64,000 nt of DNA from Phycisphaerales bacterium. GTDB lineage: Bacteria; Planctomycetota; Phycisphaerae; Phycisphaerales; SM1A02. Within the stretch, counting starts at the first letter, position 1. The number at the start of each line of letters is the position of its first letter. Where the stretch lies: contig JAJDDB010000016.1 in NCBI GenBank assembly GCA_029260575.1, positions 282,393-346,392 on the forward strand. Direction: 5' to 3'. A program made the translations under genes and the position numbers. The notes beneath the pieces were generated by a model that was not told where the DNA came from, made no database searches, and was given only the letters and a program-made list of their open reading frames with translations. Positions 17,205 to 26,554 of the stretch are shown here, in pieces.

Positions 17205-18491
17205 TTATTCCGCCGACGTTTCGGCCGCCAGTTGCTGGTTCAGTTCCTGGAGCATGTGGTCGCGCAGCTGACCGGGCGGTAACTGTTCAAGCCACTCAAT
17301 CTGATGCGTGCGCAGTTCGCCGACCCGCATTGCCTGTTCCACCAAGGACAGCGCTACCCCATTGTTGTCCTCGAGATCCATCAATATCCCGGCAATCTCG
17401 GTGGCTTCATCGTCGCAATCAGCTGCGAGGCATATTGCATAGAGTCGCGCCACGGCTTGATTGCGAATGCCATGCATGGTCTTGACTATATCGTTCCGGT
17501 TAATGCCCTCGGGCGCCTGACCCATGTGAGCAATCGTGGTCTTTGTCTGCATGATTGTCTGCTTCGCCTGCTGCACCGGGTCAGGATAGAGCGCGATTGC
17601 ATCAGCCAGTCGATTGCGATCGGCGAGTATTTCGATCAGGTCGTCATCGAGCAATTGCAGGTCGGCTCGCCGTTCCGGTCGTGACATGGAATCGTCGAAC
17701 CACTGAACAAGTGCGTCCGCATCGCCAATCATCCGGGACAGATGCCCCCAGTCGACAACCTGGTCACGGTCGGCAGTTCCATTTCGAACTGGCGGCGTCA
17801 ATTGATCGCGAAGCTCTGTGAACGCTGTCTTTGCTGGCGGGTGCAGGGTAATCAGTTGCTCGATATCACTCACCATGAATGACATTCGGACGCCGTACAT
17901 GGACGGCTGGTACTCGAGCATATTCTCCCACAGCCAGATGAATTCTTCGGTGGCTTCGTCAAGCTTCCCGGATCGCATGAGCTGAGACGCCAACATGTAC
18001 CGCTGCTGCATATCTGCCTGTTCGCCGGGCGCCGGGCGATCGCCAACGCTTGCGCGCATTGTTTCAAGGGCCGTTCTTCCCTGGCGTGCGTTCTCCAGCC
18101 ACCTGATGAAGTCGTCCGGGCCGCGATAGCCAACAATGCGATCAACGACCGTTCCGTCGCGCTCGAGCACAATTGTCGGCATCGCGCTGACGTTGTACTG
18201 CCGGGAGATGTCTGGTTTCTGATCCACATCAATCTGAACTGCAACCGCGTGTTCATCAATCCACTCGACGACACGTGAATCCGACCAGGTGTCTGCATCC
18301 ATCTTCTTGCAGGGAGCGCACCAGGTCGCTGTAAAGTCGATCAGCACATATCTGTCATCATCGCTGGCCTGTTGCTTGGCGTCATCAAGATTGGGCGCTG
18401 CAAACGCGCCGGTTTGTTTCTCGCACCCCACGAGCAGTAACGCGCAGGAAACAAGTAGTAGCGTGGCGGCTGGCGTTGTGAAGCGTGTCAT
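17205..18491 (-). CDS. Thioredoxin-fold lipoprotein
   Basis: A 428-residue lipoprotein. The signal ends in lipobox 'LLVGC' with Cys23 as the lipidation site, so it should be anchored in the envelope. Residues 35-145 are a thioredoxin domain with 'DFTATWCAPCKKM' (active cysteines 58 and 61) and cis-Pro 'SAMPTIVL', similar to the DsbD C-terminal domain and thioredoxin_7 family. The remaining approximately 270 residues are helical and without a named domain; the pattern resembles degenerate TPR-like helices. A role as periplasmic disulfide reductase or carrier is likely. It lies 21 bases downstream of lgt, whose product would attach its lipid anchor; the two may share a transcript. Confidence 0.85.
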   Translation of the reverse strand: MTRFTTPAATLLLVSCALLLVGCEKQTGAFAAPNLDDAKQQASDDDRYVLIDFTATWCAPCKKMDADTWSDSRVVEWIDEHAVAVQIDVDQKPDISRQYNVSAMPTIVLERDGTVVDRIVGYRGPDDFIRWLENARQGRTALETMRASVGDRPAPGEQADMQQRYMLASQLMRSGKLDEATEEFIWLWENMLEYQPSMYGVRMSFMVSDIEQLITLHPPAKTAFTELRDQLTPPVRNGTADRDQVVDWGHLSRMIGDADALVQWFDDSMSRPERRADLQLLDDDLIEILADRNRLADAIALYPDPVQQAKQTIMQTKTTIAHMGQAPEGINRNDIVKTMHGIRNQAVARLYAICLAADCDDEATEIAGILMDLEDNNGVALSLVEQAMRVGELRTHQIEWLEQLPPGQLRDHMLQELNQQLAAETSAE

Positions 18492-18512
18492 GGTGATCGT
18501 TCCGTAAATAAA

Positions 18513-19691
18513 TCACTCCTGGGTCGTTTCTGCAGACTGCTCTCGCGCCTGAATCCATCCGCCGAGCTTTTCGGTACTTTGACGGCTGGCCCAGATCAGG
18601 CAGGCAATGCCCGCAAGCACCATCAGAATACTAAGCTGCTGACCGCGTGAGAGCCCAAAAAGCAATGAAACGCCTTCGTCGGGCTGGCGGAACTGCTCGG
18701 TAAATATGCGCAGTACGCCGTAGACGATCAGCCACCATGACCCGATGACGCCGGGCTTGCGCGGTTTGATCCAGATGATCGCCAACACCACGAAGACGAA
18801 CAAACCGTCGCCGAGCGCCTGGATGATCTGTGATGGGTAATACGGAGTGAGCAGCGGACGAAGCGTCTGGACAACTGCTTCGTAATGACTCGACGATGCA
18901 TCCTGCGCTGCCGTGATGACTTTGTTGTAGATACTGTCGGCATAACCGAGCGTGGGGCGCAATTGCATTTCGATCTGATCGAGACGGCTTGTGACTGCGA
19001 TGATGGTCTGCTCGCGCAGTGTGTCGACATCCGGCGCGGTCACGTTCAGATCGCGGGCGATGCGCCGCACAAGTTCCGGCGAGGCTTCGTTGTCTTCGGT
19101 CACAAGGCGCAACCAGTTGGATGTGACTTCGCGCGGATATTTGACGGACCACCACGGCGGATTGTTGCGCATGGTTGCATCGAGCGGCCGGCCCCAGAGT
19201 TCCGCGTTGGTAAAATTTGCCAGTCGGCCGAAGAAGAAACCTGCTGTGCATCCCAGCGCGCCGAGGTCGATGAGATGCCTCCACGAGATTCTGCGCCGCC
19301 AGGCAAACCACATGCACGCAAGAATGACGCCGATCATCCCGCCGTGGCTGGCCATACCCCCGCGATTAATCGCAAGTACGCCCCAGAATGGAAACTGTGA
19401 TGAAAAATCTATGAGGAGGCTTGGTTCGTAGAAGATGCAGTAGCCGAGTCTTCCGCCAAGCAGCACGCCGAGAATAATCGGCATCATGATGTCGCTGGTA
19501 TCGCGGAGCGACATCGGGCTGCGGCCGGTCTTTGCCATCCACCGCAGAAACAGCCAACCGAGCAGGAACCCCACAGCGTACGCAAGGCCGTACCATCGAA
19601 TCCCGAAGGTTTCGGTAATCTGGATTGCAAACGGATCAAGCCGATGAACGTATGAATCTGCGAGGAACATTGACAGCGATTCGATGAACAT
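18513..19691 (-). CDS. lgt: Prolipoprotein diacylglyceryl transferase with an internal insertion
   Basis: A 392-residue inner-membrane enzyme that transfers diacylglyceryl from phosphatidylglycerol to the lipobox cysteine, the first step of lipoprotein maturation. Diagnostic blocks are 'GIRWYGLAYAVGFLLGW', 'GGRLGYCIFY', 'GGMASHGGMIG' (catalytic-region HGG) and the signature 'GRLANFTNAELWGR'. The last block normally leads quickly to the 'HPSQLYE' element; here about 80 extra, largely helical and charged residues (roughly 200-285) separate it from 'YYPSQIIQALGDG'. Usual length is 260-300, so the protein is about 100 residues long for the family. Several predicted Lgt substrates lie in this window (17.2, 25.4, 36.9 and 53.4 kb). 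Confidence 0.93.
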   Translation of the reverse strand: MFIESLSMFLADSYVHRLDPFAIQITETFGIRWYGLAYAVGFLLGWLFLRWMAKTGRSPMSLRDTSDIMMPIILGVLLGGRLGYCIFYEPSLLIDFSSQFPFWGVLAINRGGMASHGGMIGVILACMWFAWRRRISWRHLIDLGALGCTAGFFFGRLANFTNAELWGRPLDATMRNNPPWWSVKYPREVTSNWLRLVTEDNEASPELVRRIARDLNVTAPDVDTLREQTIIAVTSRLDQIEMQLRPTLGYADSIYNKVITAAQDASSSHYEAVVQTLRPLLTPYYPSQIIQALGDGLFVFVVLAIIWIKPRKPGVIGSWWLIVYGVLRIFTEQFRQPDEGVSLLFGLSRGQQLSILMVLAGIACLIWASRQSTEKLGGWIQAREQSAETTQE

Positions 19692-19748
19692 ACGTGCGGT
19701 AGCCTATCGCACTTGGACGATGCGCCCAAGCGCAGCGGGAGTGATGAG

Positions 19749-20855
19749 ATGACAACACAGCCGGAACACCCTGATGCAGCCGCCAATCCGCATGCCCAGC
19801 AGGAAGCACCTGCAGAGTTCATGCGGGGCGAGGTCTCGGCTGATCTTACGCCGATGCTCAAACGGCTGCTGTCGGGATATACGCTTTCAGCGGAAGAAAC
19901 AACGGCTGCGTTCGAAGCCATGATGACCGGACGGGTGCATCACGGCGAGATGGGTGCGCTGCTGGCGCTGCTGGCAACGCGCACGCCGACGCACCAGGAA
20001 ATCGTCGGCGCGGCGCGGGTCATGCGCCGTCATGTTGATGCTGTGCAGAGTAAGCACGACCCCGCTGAGATTGTCGACACTGCGGGAACCGGCGGCGCAC
20101 CCAAGACGTTCAACGTGTCCACAGCCGCAGCGATCATAGCAGCCGCCGGCGGGGCAATTGTCGCCAAGCATGGCAACAGATCGCGCACGGGTCGCGGCAG
20201 CGCGGAAGTCTTGCGACAGCTCGGCGTGAATGTCGATGCGGATCGCGCCGTGCAGCAGCGCTGTCTGGATGAACTTGGTGTGTGTTTCTGCTTTGCGATT
20301 CATCACCATCCTGCGACGAAACACGTTATGCCGGTGCGGCAGACGCTGGGGTTCCCGACGATTTTCAACTTGCTCGGGCCGCTGACGAATCCTGCGGGCG
20401 CACGGCGGCAGTTGATGGGTGTATATGATGCGCGGTTCATCAAGCCGATTGCTGAAGCGCTTGTCGATCTTGGCGCGATTCGCGCAATGGTCGTGCACAG
20501 TGAAGACGGTCTGGATGAGATTTCCATTGCAGCGCCGACGATCGTGATGATGGTTGATGATGGTCGTGTGCATGAAGAGGTAATCAGCCCGGAGTCGCTG
20601 GGCATTGAACCCGCAGCGCTGGAAGATGTGCAGGCAACTGATCTTGAACACGCAACGCAGATGATTCGCGATGTCCTGAGCGGAGCAGACACAGGTCCGG
20701 TGCGGAATATGACGCTGCTGAACGCTGCTGCGACGCTGATGGCTGCGGGCGTGGTGGATTCATTTGCTGCGGGTATTGAGCGTGCATCGCAGGCCATTGA
20801 TCTCGGCGATGCTGCTGTGAAACTGGAACAGTTGGCAAAGTTGTCACACGGTTGA
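19749..20855 (+). CDS. trpD: Anthranilate phosphoribosyltransferase
   Basis: A 368-residue enzyme joining anthranilate and PRPP in the second step of tryptophan synthesis. The ATG at 19749 has GGGAG seven bases ahead; the longer frame from 19713 lacks one. The PRPP-binding loop reads 'GTGGAPKTFNVST' (family GTGGDGxxTFNIST), followed by 'AKHGNRS' and 'GSAEVLRQLG'. 'LGFPTIFNLLGPLTNPA' and 'VVHSEDGLDEIS' are further signatures. A 35-residue low-complexity leader precedes the helical domain. No other trp genes are nearby, so the gene is separated from the rest of the pathway. It diverges from lgt. Confidence 0.95.
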   Translation: MTTQPEHPDAAANPHAQQEAPAEFMRGEVSADLTPMLKRLLSGYTLSAEETTAAFEAMMTGRVHHGEMGALLALLATRTPTHQEIVGAARVMRRHVDAVQSKHDPAEIVDTAGTGGAPKTFNVSTAAAIIAAAGGAIVAKHGNRSRTGRGSAEVLRQLGVNVDADRAVQQRCLDELGVCFCFAIHHHPATKHVMPVRQTLGFPTIFNLLGPLTNPAGARRQLMGVYDARFIKPIAEALVDLGAIRAMVVHSEDGLDEISIAAPTIVMMVDDGRVHEEVISPESLGIEPAALEDVQATDLEHATQMIRDVLSGADTGPVRNMTLLNAAATLMAAGVVDSFAAGIERASQAIDLGDAAVKLEQLAKLSHG

Positions 20856-20981
20856 ATCTATGCTGATGCTGCGCTGCTGCGTATTATGAAAGCGGCTTGT
20901 CTGAAGTCCCAATGTAAGAGTTGCCGGCGTCGGCGTTCGGCAGAGCCGGGCGGCGCTGCGCTCCCAATCGAGGAGTCTGTC

Positions 20982-21485
20982 ATGACCGTCTCTGCTGTTG
21001 TATTTGCCTGGCTGTTCATTCATCTTGGCGTGATTCTTGTTGCGGCGTCGTATTTCACGGTGGGAGCTGCGGTGCTTCCCAACATGACCGAACGGGCGCG
21101 GAATCGATTTGCCCGTGCAGCGTGGTTGCCGGCTGTGCTTGGAATAGTTGTGTCGATTCCCTGGGTTGGCGCGGGCGTCGTCCTGCTGAACCTGCCGAAC
21201 GGCGCACTCAAATTTGCGGGTGCAACTCTGCTTGGTTTCTGGTTTCTCTTTGGTTTGCTCGGCTCGGCGGGGCTTGCCCAGCACATCGGCCGTGTTGGTG
21301 ATGCTGAAAGTGCGACGTGGAAGGCGACGTTTCGCGGCGGCGTCTTTCTTGCGTTGACGTGGGCGCTGCCCGTCGTCGGATGGATCGCCATGATGCCGAT
21401 GACGCTCGCAGCGGGGGTTGGTTCACTTATGCTCAACGCGATTCCGGCCCGCTCGCAACCTGTAGCAGTCGTGCCGGTGGCTTGA
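20982..21485 (+). CDS. Small multi-spanning membrane protein, unknown function
   Basis: A 167-residue hydrophobic protein with four predicted helices (about 3-27, 42-66, 74-96, 118-145). The ATG at 20982 is preceded by GAGGAG; the in-frame extension back to 20886 is cysteine- and arginine-rich and unlikely. No named domain is recognised; charged residues 'NMTERARNRFARA' sit in the first loop. It lies 126 bases after trpD and 10 bases before the DUF1800 gene, and may be co-transcribed with the latter. Confidence 0.65.
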   Translation: MTVSAVVFAWLFIHLGVILVAASYFTVGAAVLPNMTERARNRFARAAWLPAVLGIVVSIPWVGAGVVLLNLPNGALKFAGATLLGFWFLFGLLGSAGLAQHIGRVGDAESATWKATFRGGVFLALTWALPVVGWIAMMPMTLAAGVGSLMLNAIPARSQPVAVVPVA

Positions 21486-21495
21486 AGCATCGATA

Positions 21496-22962
21496 ATGCG
21501 TTTTACCAGACGACAATTCGTGAAGGTAAGTGGCGCGGGTCTGGCAGGCGCAGCCACAGCGCTGGTCGGCTGCGATGATGTTGTCACGCAGCAGCTTGCC
21601 CAAGCACTGGAAGACAACCCCAATGCCTTTCAACCGCCTCGAGGCAAAGACATTGACGTGGCAACGCATGTGCTGAATCGATGCGCCTTCGGACCGACTG
21701 TTCGCGATGAACAGAGCATTCGTGAAATCGGTGTAGAACAGTGGATTGAGCAGCAACTTCGTCCGCTGCAGATTCGTGACCGCGCGTGTGATTGGCGATG
21801 CATGGGCATTGAGTCCATTCATCTGCCGACTGCGGAAATGTACGAATGTAACGAGCAACGGCTGCTGTTTGACCTTACCCGAAACAAGATTCTCCGGGCG
21901 GTGTATTCCAAACGGCAACTCTTTGAGGTGATGGTCGATCACTGGACGGATCAGTTCAATATCGTGGCGTTCAAGCAGGATTGCAGATGGCTCAAACCTG
22001 CAGAAGACCGTGATGTGATTCGCGCGCATGCGTTGGGGCGGTTTCGGGATCTGGTGCGTGCATCTGCCACGAGTGCTGCGATGCTGATTTATCTCGATGG
22101 GCACGACAACAAGGTGATTGAGCCGGCTGATCGTCCCAACGAAAACTATGCTCGCGAGTTGTTGGAACTGCACACGATGGGTGTGGGTTCGGGATACACC
22201 CAGCACGACATCGTCGAAATTGCGCGTTGCCTGTCCGGGTGGACGTATGAAAATTCGCCGTTTCGGTTTCGGGCTGCGACTGTGGTGTTTGATCCATCGC
22301 GACACGACAACGGCGCGAAGCAAGTGCTTGGTGTCGCAGTACCTGCCCGCGGCGGGGCGGATGATCTGGAGCGCGTCATTGACATCGTCTGCGATCATCC
22401 TGAGACTGCGCGATACCAGGCAAGACGATTGTGTCGCAGATTCATCGCAGACGAACCACCCGCTGACGCCGTCAATCAAATTGCCAAAGCATTTACAAAC
22501 TCGAGTGGCGACATCGCTGCGACTCTGCGCGAACTGTTTCGGAGTGATGCATTCCGAGCAGCCGAGCATCGCGGCAGCCTTTTGAAACGGCCGTTTGACT
22601 TCGTGATAAGCGCGCTGCGAGTGACCGGATCGAGCACAGACGGTCGCAGTCCGATCATGGATGCTCTGGAGCGCATGGGGCACGCGCCGCATCAATACCC
22701 GACGCCGGATGGGTACCCGATGGAAGCTGCGCCGTGGCTGGGAACGATGTTATGGCGGTGGAAATTCGCAATCGCGCTGGTTCGGGGTGAACTTTCGGGA
22801 ACCACCGTCAGTGCAGATGGACTCGTCGGCTGCGCAACACCTGTTGATCAACTCGCCGGGCGCGCTTGGGGGCGCACAGCGAGCGACACTGAGAAGGAAC
22901 TGTTGGCTGGTCATGACGGTCTTACACTTGCGCTGGCTGCACCCGCATTCATGTTTCACTAG
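21496..22962 (+). CDS. DUF1800 family protein, Tat-exported lipoprotein
   Basis: A 488-residue member of the DUF1800 family. The N-terminus 'MRFTRRQFVKVSGAG' is a twin-arginine signal and ends in lipobox 'LVGC' (Cys26), so a folded lipoprotein is predicted. Family blocks include 'LNRCAFGPT', 'DHWTDQFNI', 'ENYARELLELHTMGVGSGYT' and 'HNDNGAKQVLG'-like segment near 270. The function is not firmly established; members occur widely in planctomycetes next to DUF1501 genes, as here, with nine bases between stop and next start. The pair is probably translated from one message. Confidence 0.88.
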   Translation: MRFTRRQFVKVSGAGLAGAATALVGCDDVVTQQLAQALEDNPNAFQPPRGKDIDVATHVLNRCAFGPTVRDEQSIREIGVEQWIEQQLRPLQIRDRACDWRCMGIESIHLPTAEMYECNEQRLLFDLTRNKILRAVYSKRQLFEVMVDHWTDQFNIVAFKQDCRWLKPAEDRDVIRAHALGRFRDLVRASATSAAMLIYLDGHDNKVIEPADRPNENYARELLELHTMGVGSGYTQHDIVEIARCLSGWTYENSPFRFRAATVVFDPSRHDNGAKQVLGVAVPARGGADDLERVIDIVCDHPETARYQARRLCRRFIADEPPADAVNQIAKAFTNSSGDIAATLRELFRSDAFRAAEHRGSLLKRPFDFVISALRVTGSSTDGRSPIMDALERMGHAPHQYPTPDGYPMEAAPWLGTMLWRWKFAIALVRGELSGTTVSADGLVGCATPVDQLAGRAWGRTASDTEKELLAGHDGLTLALAAPAFMFH

Positions 22963-22971
22963 GACTCCGCG

Positions 22972-24144
22972 ATGATGCCACACCAACATCTTCCAGCAGC
23001 GCGGACCGAATCACGGCATGATCTTGTCAGCATCGATGGTAGTGGCAGCAACGACCGTGTTGTGGTGGTTGTATTTCTTCGCGGCGGCGCAGACGCGTTG
23101 ACACTGGTGCCGCCTGTTGGTGATGACCGATATCACGTTGCCCGACCGATGCTTGGCGTTTCAATGAAAGATGCGTTGCCGCTGGACGGGTATTTCGGAA
23201 TGCATCCGGCACTGCGGCCGATGATGAAGCTGTGGGAGACGGGTCAACTTGGAATTATGCACGGCACGGGCACGGAAGATGATTCGCGGTCGCACTTCCA
23301 GGCGCAGGACGTGATGGAACACGGCGGCGCAGGGCGCGGCAGCGGCTGGCTGGCCAGGTATCTTCGAGCTGCGACGAAGTCGCCGGCGGCGATGGCGTCT
23401 GTCTCGATTGGCACAACCCGCGCCGAATCGCTGCGCGGCGCACCGGCCGGCGCGGTCATGCAGTCGATTGCGGATTTTGACATAGATGCAGAGCCTGAAC
23501 TTCTGGCGCGTTTGCATGGACTGTACGCAACACTGCAGTCTCCACTCGGCGCCGCAGCACGCGACACTGTTGACGCGGTTCGGCGACTGCGCGTGCTGCG
23601 CACGCAGCCAACTGCAAATGCAAATGCGCTAGGGTATCCAGATACAATGTTTGGCCGGGGGCTTCATGAACTGGCGCGATTGATCCGTACAGATGTGGGG
23701 CTGATTGCAAGCACGATTGATCTTGATGGATGGGACACGCATTTTGTGCAGTCGCAGTTGATCGGCGGACTGATGCAGCAGCTTGCCAGCGGTCTTGATG
23801 CGTTCATTGCAGAGCTTGGCGAACATGCAGCGCGCACCAGCATTGTGGTGATGTCCGAATTCGGCAGGCGGCTGCGCGAGAATTCCAGTTTCGGAACAGA
23901 TCATGGCGCCGGCGGCGTGATGTTTCTTGCAGGTGGATCAGTCAGGCAAACAGATCTGCATGGTCTGCACTCAAGCTGGGCAGACCTTGGTGAGTCGAAT
24001 CTCGATGACGTTGGTGATGTGCCCGCTGCGGTGCATTTCAGTGGTGTGCTTCGGCCGGTGCTTGAATGGGCTACACCTGGTGTTGACCTGTCCACCGTGT
24101 TCACTGAAGGCGCAAACGTCGGTGTTCTGCGGCGGCGAATCTGA
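22972..24144 (+). CDS. DUF1501 family protein
   Basis: A 390-residue member of DUF1501, related to the alkaline phosphatase/sulfatase fold. Motifs: 'VVVVVFLRGGADALTLVPP' at the first strand, 'MHPALRPMMKLWETGQLGIMHGTG', 'DGWDTHFVQ', 'VVMSEFGRRLREN' and 'TDHGAGGVMFLAGG', with His and Asp residues placed as in metal-dependent phosphatase-like enzymes. DUF1501 proteins usually carry a Tat signal; this one begins 'MMPHQHLPAARTESRH' and shows none, while its partner DUF1800 has one. Two ATG codons at 22972 and 22975 are both possible starts. Substrate unknown. Confidence 0.87.
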   Translation: MMPHQHLPAARTESRHDLVSIDGSGSNDRVVVVVFLRGGADALTLVPPVGDDRYHVARPMLGVSMKDALPLDGYFGMHPALRPMMKLWETGQLGIMHGTGTEDDSRSHFQAQDVMEHGGAGRGSGWLARYLRAATKSPAAMASVSIGTTRAESLRGAPAGAVMQSIADFDIDAEPELLARLHGLYATLQSPLGAAARDTVDAVRRLRVLRTQPTANANALGYPDTMFGRGLHELARLIRTDVGLIASTIDLDGWDTHFVQSQLIGGLMQQLASGLDAFIAELGEHAARTSIVVMSEFGRRLRENSSFGTDHGAGGVMFLAGGSVRQTDLHGLHSSWADLGESNLDDVGDVPAAVHFSGVLRPVLEWATPGVDLSTVFTEGANVGVLRRRI

Positions 24145-24167
24145 CGCAACGATCAATTCCAAGCGGT

Positions 24168-25364
24168 CTATTCACTGTCGAGCAGGAACATCGCTTCGCG
24201 AAGCACGAGGCGATCCTGGATCGGACCCCGCGCGCCGGGCTTGAGAGTGATCGTGAATTCTCTGCCGTGCAACTCAGTATTCAACCTCGCAACGGGATTC
24301 GATTCGTTGAGATGTTCTTGATACACAACGGTGCCGTCGCATTCCATGATTAACTCGAAATCGCCCCACGTCCGTGAATCAATCGGAAGTTCTGCTGTGG
24401 CTGCAAATCTGCGGACACCGTCGGGAAGCATGTAGCGTACCGTCAACGGTCCGCGGTATTCGATTGGCGAGAGATTGCCAAGGGCATCGGACTGCAGCAT
24501 CTTCGGCGCAGGAATCGTGTAGCGATCTTCAGAACCCTCAATGGAATGTGGTTCGAGTTGTGCCAGCGGAAGCAGTGCGCCGCTTTGGAAAAATATTGCC
24601 ATGACTTCACTCAGCGGGCACTCTGCCTGCAGAAGCGTATTGCCTGCTGGATTCGCAGCAAGGCGCACGTAGCTGTCATCGCCAATCAGCAGTCGTCGAA
24701 CATTGATGATGGTGCCATCGACAAGCCAGACTCGCCGGCCGGTGGCGGGGCGGGTTTTACTGACCAACGACACTGCCGCGACGCGTTCAACGGGAATATT
24801 CAGTTCGGTCGAACCGTCCGTGGATTCCACATCGAGCACAACCGGATCGCCGAGTTCAACAATGATGCCGGTGAGTTGATCACCATTTGATAGCAGCACA
24901 ACATCGCCGGCGTTTGTCGGCGGCGGCTGCACATGCGGCGAAAACGACACGGATGCAACCGCGTTGAGCGGGATCTCCATGCGTCCGATCCACAGGTGAT
25001 CCCACGCAAGTGCATCACGATTGGGATCAGCATTGGACAGAGCTGCGCCGGGAAGAATCTGGCCGTCAGCAAGTTGCACGGAGCCGGCGGATGCGTAAGG
25101 CGCTTGCACGCCGGGGCGAATCAGCGCAAGGCAATCATCGACAGCGATGGAGCGCCACCCCCGGCCGGCGTCAAGGTAGTGCAGCTTCTGTTGGTCCAGC
25201 GATCCGATCTGCACGATGTCCTGCGTCAGGTCTTCGCGAATGAGCAGGAAACGGTCGGAGTGCAATCGATTCTGCGCTGCGGCAGTTGCGCTGGATGCAA
25301 GTAGCGCAGCGCACGCAACTGTGCGCAACATCGAAGCCAGATGTTTGATCGCGTTTTTTTTCAT
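24168..25364 (-). CDS. Exported beta-rich protein, last gene of the MoxR operon, unknown function
   Basis: A 398-residue protein with signal peptide ('MKKNAIKHLASMLRTVACAALL'-type start, cleavage expected near 'ATAAAQ'). The ATG at 25364 overlaps the upstream stop by ATGA. Several small-barrel-like segments recur: 'GDVVLLSNGDQLTGIIVELG' and 'GRRVWLVDGTIINVRRL' look like short SH3/LSm-like 'NGD.xxG' strands, and the last 120 residues resemble a carbohydrate-binding-like sandwich ('LPIDSRTWGDFELIMECDG', NPCBM-like). No catalytic motif. It is translationally coupled to the toroid lipoprotein, suggesting a shared envelope role. Confidence 0.7.
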   Translation of the reverse strand: MKKNAIKHLASMLRTVACAALLASSATAAAQNRLHSDRFLLIREDLTQDIVQIGSLDQQKLHYLDAGRGWRSIAVDDCLALIRPGVQAPYASAGSVQLADGQILPGAALSNADPNRDALAWDHLWIGRMEIPLNAVASVSFSPHVQPPPTNAGDVVLLSNGDQLTGIIVELGDPVVLDVESTDGSTELNIPVERVAAVSLVSKTRPATGRRVWLVDGTIINVRRLLIGDDSYVRLAANPAGNTLLQAECPLSEVMAIFFQSGALLPLAQLEPHSIEGSEDRYTIPAPKMLQSDALGNLSPIEYRGPLTVRYMLPDGVRRFAATAELPIDSRTWGDFELIMECDGTVVYQEHLNESNPVARLNTELHGREFTITLKPGARGPIQDRLVLREAMFLLDSE

Positions 25365-26554
25365 TTCTGAAAGATCGGGAGATAGCGTTTGGGCATTTGC
25401 AGAACGATAAGCCCCATCGCAGTAGCGTATGCGCCGCCGGCGTGGTGGTCGAGCCATGCACCTGTACTGGCTTGCTTGGCGAGAAGTTCATCACGAATAG
25501 CCGGCCACCAGATGCGCCAGTTTTCGCCGCCAGCGAGATACATTGCCTGCACAGCGTAGTAGTGACCGTAGTAGTAGTGAGCCTGCGAAGCAGGGGCCCG
25601 TCCGGGCATCGCGTTGGTCATCAGGTATGCAATGCCGCGATCAATGGATTCATCGTCATAGATGCCCGCATAAAACAAACTGGCGACTCCGGCTGCGGTG
25701 CGCGGCCAGGCGCTGCCGCCGGACTGCAACATGTATTTGAACCCGCCATCTGGATTCTGACAGCGGCGCACGTAACTGACTGCACGATCAATTGTAACTT
25801 TGGGGACTTTAATGCCTGCGTTGCGAGCGCTGCGCAATGCCATGATCTGGCAGATGGTGACGGAGATATCCGCGTCGTACGGAACCGGGTTGTAGCGCCA
25901 GCCGCCTTCTTCGTTTTGTGTGCCGACAATGAGATCAACGGCTTTGACAAGCGCATCGCGCACGCGCTTGTCCTCGGGATTCATGCCATAGATTTCACCG
26001 AGGAAAAGCGCAGCAAAACCGTGGCCGTACATCGGACCATGCGATGTTTCTGCTGCAAGCAATCCGGTTTCAGTGGAGTGTACGAGTACGAACTCAAGAG
26101 CTTGTTTGACCTGCTCGCCGTACGGACCTCTGCCGGGCAGGTTGCCATCGCTCATGAACGCAAGCGCGCACAGCGCTGTGATACCAACGTGCCTGCCGTA
26201 TCTGCCGTGGCCGAACGAACCATCGGAATTCTGTTGACTTCTGAGATAACGAAAGCCTGCCTCGACCGAAGAGTGCAGGCGAGGCGGCATTTCGTCCTGA
26301 AGCGGAGTGTTCTGCGCGCCGAGGTTTTCCGGCGCCGCAATGCCGTCATCGGTTTCCGCCGGCGGCGCGTCCTGCATCGCCGACTCAAGTGCTGGAAGCA
26401 TAGCTGGCAATACCGCCGGCGCGAGAGCGGCTGCATTGTTTTGCGGGCCGATGCATGCAGCGAACAGCAGAACAGTTGACAACGACAGGCTGGAGAGTGT
26501 CGTTGTGATCGCGTGGGAAAACTGTGCTGTGTGACGACTGCGGCGCGGCATCAT
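25361..26554 (-). CDS. Prenyltransferase/squalene-oxidase repeat (toroid) lipoprotein
   Basis: A 397-residue lipoprotein; lipobox 'LFAAC' gives Cys34. Residues 90-395 form an alpha-alpha toroid of prenyltransferase/squalene-cyclase repeats, e.g. 'LRSQQNSDGSFGHGRYG', 'QNEEGGWRYNP' and 'CQNPDGGFKYML'. The catalytic DxDD of squalene-hopene cyclases is not seen, so cyclase activity is unlikely; similar planctomycete proteins are annotated only by the repeat. Start and stop both overlap neighbours by ATGA. Its place in the MoxR/vWA operon points to an envelope complex rather than terpene synthesis (inference). Confidence 0.85.
   Translation of the reverse strand: MMPRRSRHTAQFSHAITTTLSSLSLSTVLLFAACIGPQNNAAALAPAVLPAMLPALESAMQDAPPAETDDGIAAPENLGAQNTPLQDEMPPRLHSSVEAGFRYLRSQQNSDGSFGHGRYGRHVGITALCALAFMSDGNLPGRGPYGEQVKQALEFVLVHSTETGLLAAETSHGPMYGHGFAALFLGEIYGMNPEDKRVRDALVKAVDLIVGTQNEEGGWRYNPVPYDADISVTICQIMALRSARNAGIKVPKVTIDRAVSYVRRCQNPDGGFKYMLQSGGSAWPRTAAGVASLFYAGIYDDESIDRGIAYLMTNAMPGRAPASQAHYYYGHYYAVQAMYLAGGENWRIWWPAIRDELLAKQASTGAWLDHHAGGAYATAMGLIVLQMPKRYLPIFQK

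Noticed and set aside
21433..22695. Open frame of 420 codons opposite the DUF1800 gene
   Set aside because: No ribosome-binding site and no domain; the DUF1800 frame has a Tat lipoprotein signal and family motifs.
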